From Akkermansiaceae bacterium (GTDB taxonomy: Bacteria > Verrucomicrobiota > Verrucomicrobiia > Verrucomicrobiales > Akkermansiaceae): a stretch of DNA of 5,777 bases. Shown here piece by piece: positions 1 through 5,512 of the stretch. Each line of letters opens with the position of its first letter. Within the stretch, counting starts at the first letter, position 1. The stretch lies in NCBI GenBank assembly GCA_023300205.1, contig JALZVD010000081.1:1-5777 (forward strand). Reading direction: 5' to 3'. Below the pieces are notes generated by a model. The model ran no database searches and was not told the DNA's origin. It worked only from the letters and a program-made list of their open reading frames with translations. The translations under genes and the position numbers were made by a program.

Positions 1-724
1 CACCATAGAGGTAGCCGCTCAGAACACCACCGCAGAGCGCGTCGAGCAGTCTGCCTACAGATGTGATGCTGGAGCAAAAGCAGACCTAGCCATCCACCTC
101 ATCAATCAAGGTGAATGGAGCCAAGTCCTCATCTTCACCAAAACAAAACACGGAGCCAACCGCCTAAGTGATAAGCTAGACAAAGCAGGCATCACCTCCA
201 GCGCCATCCACGGAAACAAATCTCAAGGAGCACGCGAGCGTGCACTCAAAGGGTTTAAAGAAAACTCAGTAAGAGTGCTAGTAGCCACAGATATCGCAGC
301 GCGCGGACTCGACATCGCTTACCTACCACACGTCATCAACTACGAGCTACCAAATGTCCCAGCGGATTACGTCCACCGTATTGGACGCACAGGAAGAGCC
401 GGACAGAGCGGTGAAGCTATCTCACTCGTCTGCAACAACGAACGTGCCTTCCTCAAGGATATCGAAAAACTCATCAGTAAAAAGATCCCGCTCCTCACCG
501 ACGAAAACTTCATCCCTGATCACTGGCCTGACAGAGCACCAAGCGCTTCAGAAGTCCAGAGAGCAGATGCCGAGAGAAAGAAGCAAGCCAGACAACAACG
601 CGGACCAAGAAAACCACGCGGTGGTGGAAGAAATCAAGGCGGTAGCTCTAAACCATCATCCGGTGGTGGCGCTCCATCTTCAGCATCTAGAAGAAGATCA
701 TCTACCAGACGCAGAAGGAGTTAA
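1..724 (+). CDS. rhlE: DEAD-box RNA helicase, RhlE type (C-terminal part, 5' end outside window)
   Basis: This is the C-terminal half of an ATP-dependent DEAD-box RNA helicase; family members unwind short RNA duplexes in ribosome assembly and RNA turnover in the cytoplasm. The frame is open from base 2, so the start lies upstream of the window. The second RecA-like domain is complete: motif IV reads VLIFTKTK (about 128-151), a [10 protein letters not shown] segment (motif IVa, from 209) follows, motif V is [10 protein letters not shown] (284-313), and motif VI is HRIGRTGR (374-397), whose arginines contact ATP. After the core comes a low-complexity basic tail of about 60 residues rich in Arg, Gly and Ser, ending RRRRS, as in many RhlE-like helicases, where it is thought to bind RNA. 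The Walker A and DEAD motifs are not in the window. An internal GTG at 275 lies inside motif V and is not a start. Family assignment is firm; RhlE rather than another DEAD-box subgroup is likely but not certain. Confidence 0.93.
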   Translation, partial: TIEVAAQNTTAERVEQSAYRCDAGAKADLAIHLINQGEWSQVLIFTKTKHGANRLSDKLDKAGITSSAIHGNKSQGARERALKGFKENSVRVLVATDIAARGLDIAYLPHVINYELPNVPADYVHRIGRTGRAGQSGEAISLVCNNERAFLKDIEKLISKKIPLLTDENFIPDHWPDRAPSASEVQRADAERKKQARQQRGPRKPRGGGRNQGGSSKPSSGGGAPSSASRRRSSTRRRRS

Positions 725-753
725 CAAACACTACTAAAAACAATCTAATACCT

Positions 754-780
754 AGCCTCCTACTCATCATGGGAGGCTTT
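754..780 (+). terminator. Probable intrinsic terminator after the helicase gene
   Basis: AGCCTCC (754-760) pairs perfectly with GGAGGCT (772-778) across an 11-base loop, 29 bases after the helicase stop. The 3' side runs into TTTATAA, so the U-tract is short and the terminator may be weak. The stem covers the ATG at 769, which argues against that ATG as the start of the next gene. Confidence 0.55.
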
Positions 781-798
781 ATAACTGCTAGATCAAAC

Positions 799-1587
799 AT
801 GCGCATCTCCACATTATCTCAATCGACAATCGATAGGTTTAGCGGAATTGCACGCCTCTACGGGACTGATGCATTAGAGAAGTTTTCTCAAGCCCACGTA
901 GCTATCATTGGAATTGGAGGTGTCGGATCATGGGCTGCTGAAGCCCTCGCCAGATCAGGCGTTGGTAAAATCACCATGGTAGATTTAGACGAAGTCTGCG
1001 TCACTAACATCAACCGCCAACTACACGCCATGGACGGAGAAATAGGCAAACAAAAAACAGACGCTATGGCCGAACGCATCAGACTCATCAACCCTGAATG
1101 CCAAGTCATATGCGAGCACACCTTCTTCAATGAAAAAACCGCTGAGAGACTACTCTCCCAAGGATATGATTTCGTCATCGATGCCATTGACCTCATGATG
1201 CAGAAATCTCTCCTCATCGCTGAATGCCACCAACGTAAAATCCCAGTAGTCACCTGCGGAAGCGCAGGAGGAAAAATAGACCCCACAACCATCAGAGTAG
1301 CAGACATATCCAAAGTCACTCGTGACGCCCTCATCCACAAAGTAAGAACCAGACTAAGAACCAACTTTGGATTCCCTAAAGCAAAAAACCTAAAAGCACC
1401 CAAGTTCAACATAGAAGCCATCTTCTTTGATGAATCTGCTATTCTTCCAGAAGCCAATGAATGCGATACCGACCAACCCAACAGCATGAGACTCAACTGC
1501 GCATCAGGATTCGGCAGCGTCACACACATGACAGCGACACTCGGACTCTTCGCAGCCCAACGCACCCTTCATCAACTAGCTAAATAA
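799..1587 (+). CDS. tcdA: tRNA threonylcarbamoyladenosine dehydratase TcdA (CsdL)
   Basis: TcdA is an E1-like (ThiF/MoeB superfamily) enzyme that uses ATP to dehydrate t6A to cyclic ct6A at position 37 of ANN-decoding tRNAs. The 262-residue product is close to the E. coli length (268 from memory). Visible hallmarks: RLYG near residue 20; the nucleotide-binding loop GIGGVGSW at 38-45; VDLDEV with acidic residues D62 and D64; the NINRQ segment at 70-74; VIDAID at 126-131; and the family-typical NCASGFG near residue 233. I chose the ATG at 799. An in-frame ATG at 769 would add ten residues, but it lies inside the preceding terminator hairpin, and the protein from 799 aligns naturally with the family N-terminus. 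Neither start has a Shine-Dalgarno sequence. The gene is followed after 16 bases by an hscB-like gene, probably co-transcribed. In E. coli tcdA sits beside the csdA-csdE sulfur-transfer genes, so an Fe-S-related neighbour is in keeping. Confidence 0.93.
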   Translation: MRISTLSQSTIDRFSGIARLYGTDALEKFSQAHVAIIGIGGVGSWAAEALARSGVGKITMVDLDEVCVTNINRQLHAMDGEIGKQKTDAMAERIRLINPECQVICEHTFFNEKTAERLLSQGYDFVIDAIDLMMQKSLLIAECHQRKIPVVTCGSAGGKIDPTTIRVADISKVTRDALIHKVRTRLRTNFGFPKAKNLKAPKFNIEAIFFDESAILPEANECDTDQPNSMRLNCASGFGSVTHMTATLGLFAAQRTLHQLAK

Positions 1588-1603
1588 CGCAAAGATCTAG
1601 CGC

Positions 1604-2137
1604 ATGGAAAATTATTTCAAACTCTTAAACATCGAGCAAGCCAGCATCATTGATCTCGAGACACTCTCAGATAATCACAAAAAACTAGCAGCACAACATC
1701 ACCCAGACACCCTGGGTAATAATGGAGATGACACTCACTACAAACTAATCAACACCGCCTATGCCAACCTCAAGTCCCCCTCCAAAAGACTAGCCCACCT
1801 CATGCTAATCACCGGAACGCAATATGACAAACGTGGAACAGTAAGCAATCACCTCATGGACCTATTCATGTCCACCGCCCAGTTACTCCAAGATACAGAC
1901 TTATTCCTCCGCAGAAAATCCTCCACCAAATCAACTCTAGCACTAGCTATCCTAGAAGGTGAATCCCAGCAACTACAAGAACAACTAGGTAAGCAAATAA
2001 AGCACATAGAAAACGAGCAATCCTCCACTCTAAAAAAGGCAAAACACGAAACATCTCTTGAGAGCCCAGCTAGAGATCTAGCCTTCCTAGAAAAATGGCA
2101 AGCTCAGCTCAAAGAACGCTACGCCAGCTTATTTTGA
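1604..2137 (+). CDS. hscB: HscB-like J-domain co-chaperone
   Basis: The 177-residue protein is likely a co-chaperone that delivers an Fe-S scaffold to an Hsp70 (HscA or DnaK) and stimulates its ATPase in the cytoplasm. The N-terminal J domain covers roughly residues 1-75 and has the HPD motif at 33-35 in the loop between helices. It is followed by INTAYANLKSPSKRLAHLM (about 49-67), which matches the HscB pattern of an Asn-x-Ala-Tyr helix, then a Leu-x-x-Pro turn and an Arg-Ala-x-x-Leu helix. The remaining ~100 residues are predicted helical and charged, as expected for the HscB C-terminal three-helix bundle; overall length is like E. coli HscB. No iscU, hscA or ferredoxin gene is nearby, which is unusual for classical isc operons. 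The start ATG at 1604 has no Shine-Dalgarno sequence and probably depends on transcription from tcdA. A generic DnaJ-family protein is the alternative; the post-J-domain pattern favours HscB. Confidence 0.8.
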   Translation: MENYFKLLNIEQASIIDLETLSDNHKKLAAQHHPDTLGNNGDDTHYKLINTAYANLKSPSKRLAHLMLITGTQYDKRGTVSNHLMDLFMSTAQLLQDTDLFLRRKSSTKSTLALAILEGESQQLQEQLGKQIKHIENEQSSTLKKAKHETSLESPARDLAFLEKWQAQLKERYASLF

Positions 2138-2607
2138 TCACCCTCAGGCCGGCTACCCCTAACTCCCTCTTGGATAACCAAAATCACCGCCATCAACGTC
2201 ATCACAATCAAAACAGTGATATGCCAATAATAGTTAGTGAACGACAAAGCCTTACCAAAACACCCACACTCAATATTGAGCCCTCTAAAGTGCGCCGCCA
2301 TCACAGCCACTAAAAAACCAACCGTCAGCAACAATACACTGGCCATGGCACCTCTAAGCATCAACCCTAAGATCAAAGCACTTCCAACCAGTATCTCAAA
2401 GACTGGCAACATATAGCCCAACCACATATCCCAAGGAGCCTCATCAAAAGGCGATATCCTAAAATACCCCACAGTTTCCACAAAGCTATTCAAATCAAGA
2501 ACCTTCATTGTTCCTGCCCAGATAAATACCGCACCAAGAACAACTCGTAGCGTTATTTGCGTAATCCCCTTACTTTTATACATGCATGTAGATATAAACC
2601 ATTTCAT
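2119..2607 (-). CDS. MauE/DoxX-family redox-associated membrane protein
   Basis: The 162-residue protein has about four hydrophobic helices (roughly residues 15-36, 62-82, 86-105 and 128-148), the usual DoxX/MauE layout for a small inner-membrane protein. Family features visible are the AGTMKVLD segment in helix 1 (31-38), a glutamate after LPVF (E71) in helix 2, and the GLNIECGCFG loop with C114 and C116. This C-x-C pair in an ECGCFG context is typical of the MauE branch, which in methylamine metabolism is linked to disulfide formation. That role is family knowledge and not shown here: no mau, thioredoxin or sulfur-oxidation genes are adjacent. The gene converges on the hscB-like gene and overlaps its 3' end by 19 bases. 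It is the only gene in the window with a strong Shine-Dalgarno sequence, but that sequence directly abuts the ATG at 2607. Translation may instead begin at the in-frame ATG at 2583 (Met9), which leaves all helices intact. Confidence 0.85.
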   Translation of the reverse strand: MKWFISTCMYKSKGITQITLRVVLGAVFIWAGTMKVLDLNSFVETVGYFRISPFDEAPWDMWLGYMLPVFEILVGSALILGLMLRGAMASVLLLTVGFLVAVMAAHFRGLNIECGCFGKALSFTNYYWHITVLIVMTLMAVILVIQEGVRGSRPEGDQNKLA

Positions 2608-2614
2608 CCTCCTT
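2608..2614 (-). promoter_or_regulatory. Strong Shine-Dalgarno sequence (AAGGAGG) of the MauE/DoxX gene
   Basis: Read on the minus strand, AAGGAGG ends immediately before the ATG at 2607, giving a spacer of zero. A second ATG (2602-2600, different frame) sits at the optimal 5-base spacing and opens an eight-codon frame that ends at 2576. The next in-frame ATG of the membrane protein (2583) overlaps that stop. The site therefore decides the start but leaves it ambiguous. Confidence 0.65.
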
Positions 2615-2707
2615 GAATAGCTCCAATCCGGGTCAGTAGTAAATTTAATACATATAACCTAATTATTTGTTTGACTTAACTAAATAACTATCTAAAACAA
2701 AGATACT
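2615..2707. promoter_or_regulatory. Divergent AT-rich intergenic region, probable promoters for both sides
   Basis: This gap separates the minus-strand MauE/DoxX gene from the plus-strand PEP-CTERM gene and must carry both promoters if neither is read through. It is AT-rich. TTGACT at 2671-2676 resembles a -35 box for the plus strand, but I find no good -10 at the right distance, so exact sites are not assigned. Confidence 0.35.
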
Positions 2708-3382
2708 ATGAACTATAAAACATTATTATTATTCCCGATAATAGCCATGACGAGCACAGCTCACGCTCAAACGTTTCCACAAACGATAAATGCAAGTCAA
2801 ACAGGCTGGGTCGATGAAACAGGATTCGGCAACACCGGTAACTCTAACTACCTAGCTGGTGAATTCGAAGGCACCGAATACCGAAATTATTTCGAATTCG
2901 ACTTCTCTGGACTATTTGGCCTAGTAACAGAAGCCACCGTCAATATCACAGCACCAGCAGGAGCATTCTCTTCTCCAAATGTAGCCGAGATCCTAGGAAT
3001 CTCACTCGTTGAGACAGATGTTGATTTCTCAGCCTCTTCACTCAATAGCGTAGACCTTTTCAATGATCTTGGTAACGGAAACTTCGTTGGATCTTCTATA
3101 ATAACGTCCAATGGAACAGAAGATGTCATCAGCATCGTCTTAAGCCAAGATTTTATAGACCGAGGCAACTCCAACGGCACAGTAATCATCGGCGGATCTG
3201 TCTTATCACTTGATAATGATAGCAGCACTACAGAATACGTGTTCGGTAATACCTTTGGTAATAACAGTGCAGTAACGTTGGATGTCACTGTAGACCCTAA
3301 TGGAACAGCAGTTCCTGAGCCTAGCTCATCACTACTACTCGGCTTAGCTGGGCTGACATTAATCATCAAAAGGAAAAGATAG
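2708..3382 (+). CDS. Secreted PEP-CTERM surface protein, function unknown
   Basis: The 224-residue protein is exported and probably anchored by an exosortase. Residues 1-20 form a Sec signal peptide (Lys4, hydrophobic core, Ala-His-Ala before Gln21). The mature part is Asn/Ser/Gly/Thr-rich and probably beta-sandwich. It contains a QTGWVDETG segment (31-39), a NSNYLAGE segment (46-53) and an EYRNYFEFDFS segment (57-67). This block resembles the start of a PEP-CTERM ectodomain type I recall from Verrucomicrobia, Planctomycetes and cyanobacteria, usually of unknown role. The C-terminus is a complete sorting signal: VPEPS at 202-206, a hydrophobic helix, and a KRKR tail at the very end. There are no catalytic motifs and almost no cysteine. 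The gene stands alone between a divergent membrane protein gene and its own strong terminator. Its last ~113 codons are repeated downstream in decayed form. The start lacks a Shine-Dalgarno sequence. Function cannot be stated; a matrix or cell-surface role is inferred from the class. Confidence 0.9.
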   Translation: MNYKTLLLFPIIAMTSTAHAQTFPQTINASQTGWVDETGFGNTGNSNYLAGEFEGTEYRNYFEFDFSGLFGLVTEATVNITAPAGAFSSPNVAEILGISLVETDVDFSASSLNSVDLFNDLGNGNFVGSSIITSNGTEDVISIVLSQDFIDRGNSNGTVIIGGSVLSLDNDSSTTEYVFGNTFGNNSAVTLDVTVDPNGTAVPEPSSSLLLGLAGLTLIIKRKR

Positions 3383-3408
3383 ATAATAAAATCTATATAG
3401 CTTTTGCC

Positions 3409-3439
3409 AACCCCGTAGATTATTCTACGGGGTTTTTTT
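3409..3439 (+). terminator. Strong intrinsic terminator of the PEP-CTERM gene
   Basis: CCCCGTAGA (3411-3419) pairs perfectly with TCTACGGGG (3424-3432) across a TTAT loop; two flanking A-T pairs extend the stem to 11. A run of seven T follows (3433-3439). It lies 26 bases after the stop and should end transcription before the decayed repeat region. Confidence 0.93.
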
Positions 3440-3446
3440 GTACTAA

Positions 3447-3788
3447 ATGACTAATAATAGGTTGTTTGATAATGACCTGGCTAATGCATACTACGTTACA
3501 TTTCCTCTCGCTCTATCTTCTTCAGATGACACTCTTTACATCGCCCAAAGCCAAGAATTGACTACGTTAGCCATTTCCAATGCTTAACTACCATCGCTGG
3601 ATCCACCAAATCAGATGATAAGCACACTAGCTCTTCAGATTTAAGTTTAAGATATACTTCTGATGCTCTTCCCTCCACCAGGCACAGAAACCAATATAAA
3701 TCTTAAGGATATCGTAGCTCCTGAGCCTAGATAATCACTTCTTTTACTCTTATCTAGAACAATCTTTATTATAAGAATGAAAAGATAG
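3447..3788 (+). pseudogene. Decayed partial copy of the upstream PEP-CTERM gene
   Basis: This stretch encodes recognisable fragments of the C-terminal half of the protein at 2708-3382, broken by stops and frame changes. Frame 1 (3447-3587, ATG to TAA, 46 codons) gives RLFDNDLANAYYV and SSDDTLYIAQSQEL, matching VDLFNDLGNGNFV and GTEDVISIVLSQDF of the parent. After the TAA the similarity moves to another frame (TTIAGSTKSDD against GTVIIGGSVLSLDN). It then returns to the first frame for the sorting signal (from about 3669): TNINLKDIVAPEPR, a stop at 3732-3734, then SLLLLLS, ending MKR and TAG at 3786-3788. From PEP to the final stop both copies have the same codon count; in the last 69 bases I count about 48 identities. 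The stop inside the signal differs from the parent TCA codon by one base (TAA). There is no signal peptide, so the copy was born truncated. It lies beyond the parent's terminator and is probably silent. Confidence 0.82.
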
Positions 3789-3848
3789 TTAATAAAAATT
3801 AACTACTTTCTGTTAATTATATAAATTACTTTAGCTCTGTATTTTTAC

Positions 3849-3883
3849 TTTAATCGACTAATATATAGTCATTTACGATTAAA
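3849..3883. repeat. Two-part inverted repeat upstream of the protease gene
   Basis: TTTAATCG (3849-3856) is the exact reverse complement of CGATTAAA (3876-3883). Nested inside, GACTA (3856-3860) pairs with TAGTC (3866-3870) across ATATA, with a one-sided bulge near 3871-3875. It lies about 80-115 bases before the protease start. No T-tract follows, so it is not a standard terminator; an operator or an RNA hairpin is possible. Part of it arises from repeat copy C. Confidence 0.45.
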
Positions 3884-3912
3884 CAGGCTAATCCTCACTT
3901 ATAAAATACATT
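3851..3912 (+). repeat. Remnant of a third repeat copy upstream of the protease gene
   Basis: The segment follows the same order as the start of copy B: GACTAATA, then ATAG, then GGCTAAT, then TACATT, at offsets of about 407 bases with a small later insertion. Weaker resemblance continues further: CTCTATCTTCTTC at 3511 against CTTTATTTTTTTA at 3923. Copy C may thus reach almost to the protease start, but the AT-rich composition makes this part uncertain. Confidence 0.5.
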
Positions 3913-3963
3913 GTAAGGTAAGCTTTATTTTTTTAAAAGAATGATGATTTCAACCCCTAAATT

Positions 3964-4959
3964 ATGAATAAATACAAAATAATTATATCGCCATTATTAT
4001 TTGGTCCATTATGGCTAGTCACCTCATTACGCTCAAATGCCGTAATCGTAGCTGGCTCGAATGGCGCAAATAACACGAACAGTAATATTGAACAATTGGA
4101 AAAAATTGCACCTGACTTCGTATATGCAAACAACTTCGTTACAATAGGCGGCGGCACTGGTATCTATCTAGGCCCTGGCAACTCAGGCCAGACAGGATAT
4201 GTTCTGACAGCAGATCACCTCGCTAAATTAAGCATCGGTAGTGATTTAAGGATTGATGGCAATGGTTACGAGATTCTTAGTAGAACACAAATCAATACAA
4301 ATGATTTATACCTCTATGAAGTAGACTCAAACTCTATAGGTAAATTACCTGATCTACCTACTGTCTCAATTGCATCAGCTCACCCCTCGGTCAATGACGA
4401 GATCCTAATGCTAGGCCGAGGCACACGTATACAAGGAACAGACGGTAACCCGCTGACCAGTGACACGGTGAACCAAAACGGCTTCGATGTTTACAATTGG
4501 GGAGGAGCCAGTACAGAAATAAGCTTCGGACTTAATAATGTTTCTGGTGATATTCCTTGGGCAGGAGGCAATGCTACCGTAGATTGGTCAAACGGTATAG
4601 GCCACTCAGGAAGTCTATTCTACTCTATTTTCGACGATCCAGGTTCAGGAAACTATAACAACAGCTGGGAAGGCCAGGCTTCTTCAGGAGACTCTGGAGG
4701 ATCAGCATTCATCAAAAGAGATGGAGTATGGGAACTAGCAGGCATAACCTCTGTCACCCTGTCAAACGGAAGACAACCTGCAAACACAGCTGCATTTGGT
4801 AATGCTACTGCTTTTGCTAACGTTGCAGCATATGAATCAGACTTTGCAAAATACATCGGTTTAAGTACTGTACCTGAACCAAGCACCGCTTTTCTAGTAG
4901 CCGCAGGATCAGCCATAGCAATTACACGTAGAAAAAGAAAAACAAAATACGAACAATAA
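3964..4959 (+). CDS. Secreted trypsin-like serine protease with PEP-CTERM anchor
   Basis: The 331-residue protein is a probable exported S1-type (chymotrypsin/trypsin fold) protease. Residues 1-26 look like a Sec signal peptide (Lys3 and Lys5, hydrophobic core, Ser-Asn-Ala before Val27). A plausible catalytic triad is visible: His85 in VLTADHL (in place of the usual TAAHC), Asp114 in NTNDLYLYEV, and Ser244 in SSGDSGGSAF, the classical GDSGG box. His to Asp is only 29 residues, as in compact bacterial S1 enzymes such as HtrA, and Asp to Ser is 130. There are no cysteines, so no disulfides. The C-terminus is a sorting signal: VPEPS at 303-307, an Ala-rich hydrophobic helix, and RRKRK, followed by an extra TKYEQ tail longer than that of the other PEP-CTERM protein here. 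There is no Shine-Dalgarno sequence, and no in-frame start lies nearby upstream. A PLD-like gene follows after 16 bases. Substrate is unknown; loss of activity cannot be excluded, but all three triad residues are present. Confidence 0.87.
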   Translation: MNKYKIIISPLLFGPLWLVTSLRSNAVIVAGSNGANNTNSNIEQLEKIAPDFVYANNFVTIGGGTGIYLGPGNSGQTGYVLTADHLAKLSIGSDLRIDGNGYEILSRTQINTNDLYLYEVDSNSIGKLPDLPTVSIASAHPSVNDEILMLGRGTRIQGTDGNPLTSDTVNQNGFDVYNWGGASTEISFGLNNVSGDIPWAGGNATVDWSNGIGHSGSLFYSIFDDPGSGNYNNSWEGQASSGDSGGSAFIKRDGVWELAGITSVTLSNGRQPANTAAFGNATAFANVAAYESDFAKYIGLSTVPEPSTAFLVAAGSAIAITRRKRKTKYEQ

Positions 4960-4975
4960 TCCATCCACAATCCGC

Positions 4976-5512
4976 GTGACAGAACTCCTACTAAATGAAG
5001 CTATCTATGAACGAATCATCGCCGATCTCGTACCAAAAACACAGAAGTTTCTCTGGATCGTCACAGCCGACATCAAGGACCTACACGTAGGCAAAGGCCT
5101 CAAAGGCAAACGCCAACGCTTCGTCCCGTTTCTAGAAGTCCTCAGTGACCTAGTTCAACTAGGAGTAAACATTCGCCTGATCCATGCCAAGGAACCAGGC
5201 CCAAGGTTTCGCAGAGACTTTGATAAGTATCCCGCCCTCGTTGAGAGTGATCTCTTCGAGCGGGTCCTCTGCCCGCGCGTTCACACCAAGGCAATTGTAA
5301 TGGATGGCAAATCAGCATTCATCACATCCGCTAACCTAACAGGTGCTGGCCTAGGCGCCAAGTCACCACATAAAAGAAACTTCGAGGCTGGAATACTCAC
5401 AGATGAGAAGCAACATATAGCACCCCTCATCGAGTGGATCGATTCCCTCTACCTCGGCGACCATTGCCTCAAATGCCAACGCAGAGAATTCTGCCCAGAC
5501 CCCATTGCATAG
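4976..5512 (+). CDS. Single-HKD phospholipase D-like protein with Cys-rich C-terminus
   Basis: The 178-residue cytoplasmic protein (no signal peptide) belongs to the PLD superfamily, whose members cleave or transfer phosphodiester bonds in lipids or nucleic acids. One HKD motif is seen: H103, K105 and D110 in VHTKAIVMDG, followed by ITSANLT (116-122) and a conserved-looking RNFEAGI (134-140). With a single HKD motif it would need to dimerise to form an active site, as Nuc-type nucleases do. The tail carries HCLKCQRREFC (163-173), a C-x2-C-x5-C array; with C99 just before the HKD motif this gives four cysteines that could hold a metal or Fe-S cluster, which is inference. The start is GTG at 4976; no in-frame ATG exists nearby. 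The gap to the protease gene is 16 bases with no terminator, so co-transcription is likely although the proteins act in different compartments. Nuclease, phosphatidyltransferase or DNA-repair accessory roles are all possible. Confidence 0.8.
   Translation: MTELLLNEAIYERIIADLVPKTQKFLWIVTADIKDLHVGKGLKGKRQRFVPFLEVLSDLVQLGVNIRLIHAKEPGPRFRRDFDKYPALVESDLFERVLCPRVHTKAIVMDGKSAFITSANLTGAGLGAKSPHKRNFEAGILTDEKQHIAPLIEWIDSLYLGDHCLKCQRREFCPDPIA

Larger units (their letters stand above)
3036..3912 (+). repeat. Degenerate tandem repeat, period about 407 bp, 2+ copies
   Basis: The unit is the last ~113 codons of the PEP-CTERM gene plus its 3' flank, including the terminator. Copy A is the living gene end (about 3036-3443), copy B is decayed (about 3444-3850), and copy C is a partial third (from about 3851). 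Spacing is consistent by eye. The stop codons lie 406 bases apart (3382 and 3788). GACTAAT recurs 407 apart (3449 and 3856). GGTAACG at 3071, GGCTAAT at 3479 and GGCTAAT at 3886 are 408 and 407 apart. TAATAAAA follows both stop codons. Boundaries are approximate because the copies have diverged. Confidence 0.72.

Noticed and set aside
354..737. Second plus-strand frame over the helicase 3' end
   Set aside because: Out of frame with conserved motifs V and VI; low-complexity content produced by the repetitive Arg/Gly tail.
888..1565. Long open frame on the minus strand opposite tcdA
   Set aside because: It is the antisense shadow of a well-supported gene and has no recognisable domain.
2671..2694. 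TTGACT at 2671 with TATCTA at 2689 as a sigma-70 promoter of the PEP-CTERM gene
   Set aside because: The spacer would be only 12 bases and the -10 matches poorly; a 17-base spacer gives AAAACA. No defined promoter can be supported.
2887..3369. Open frame on the minus strand opposite the PEP-CTERM gene
   Set aside because: Ser/Pro/Leu-rich antisense shadow without motifs; the plus strand has signal peptide, sorting signal and terminator.
3788..3803. GTTAAT-AAAA-ATTAAC palindrome just after the decayed copy
   Set aside because: Six A/T-rich pairs in AT-rich sequence, no T-tract; likely composition, partly inherited from the TAATAAAA after the parent stop.
2608..3963. Sigma-54 (-24/-12) sites of the kind known before some PEP-CTERM genes (TGGCAC, then TTGC)
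   Set aside because: No such pair was found upstream of 2708 or 3964.
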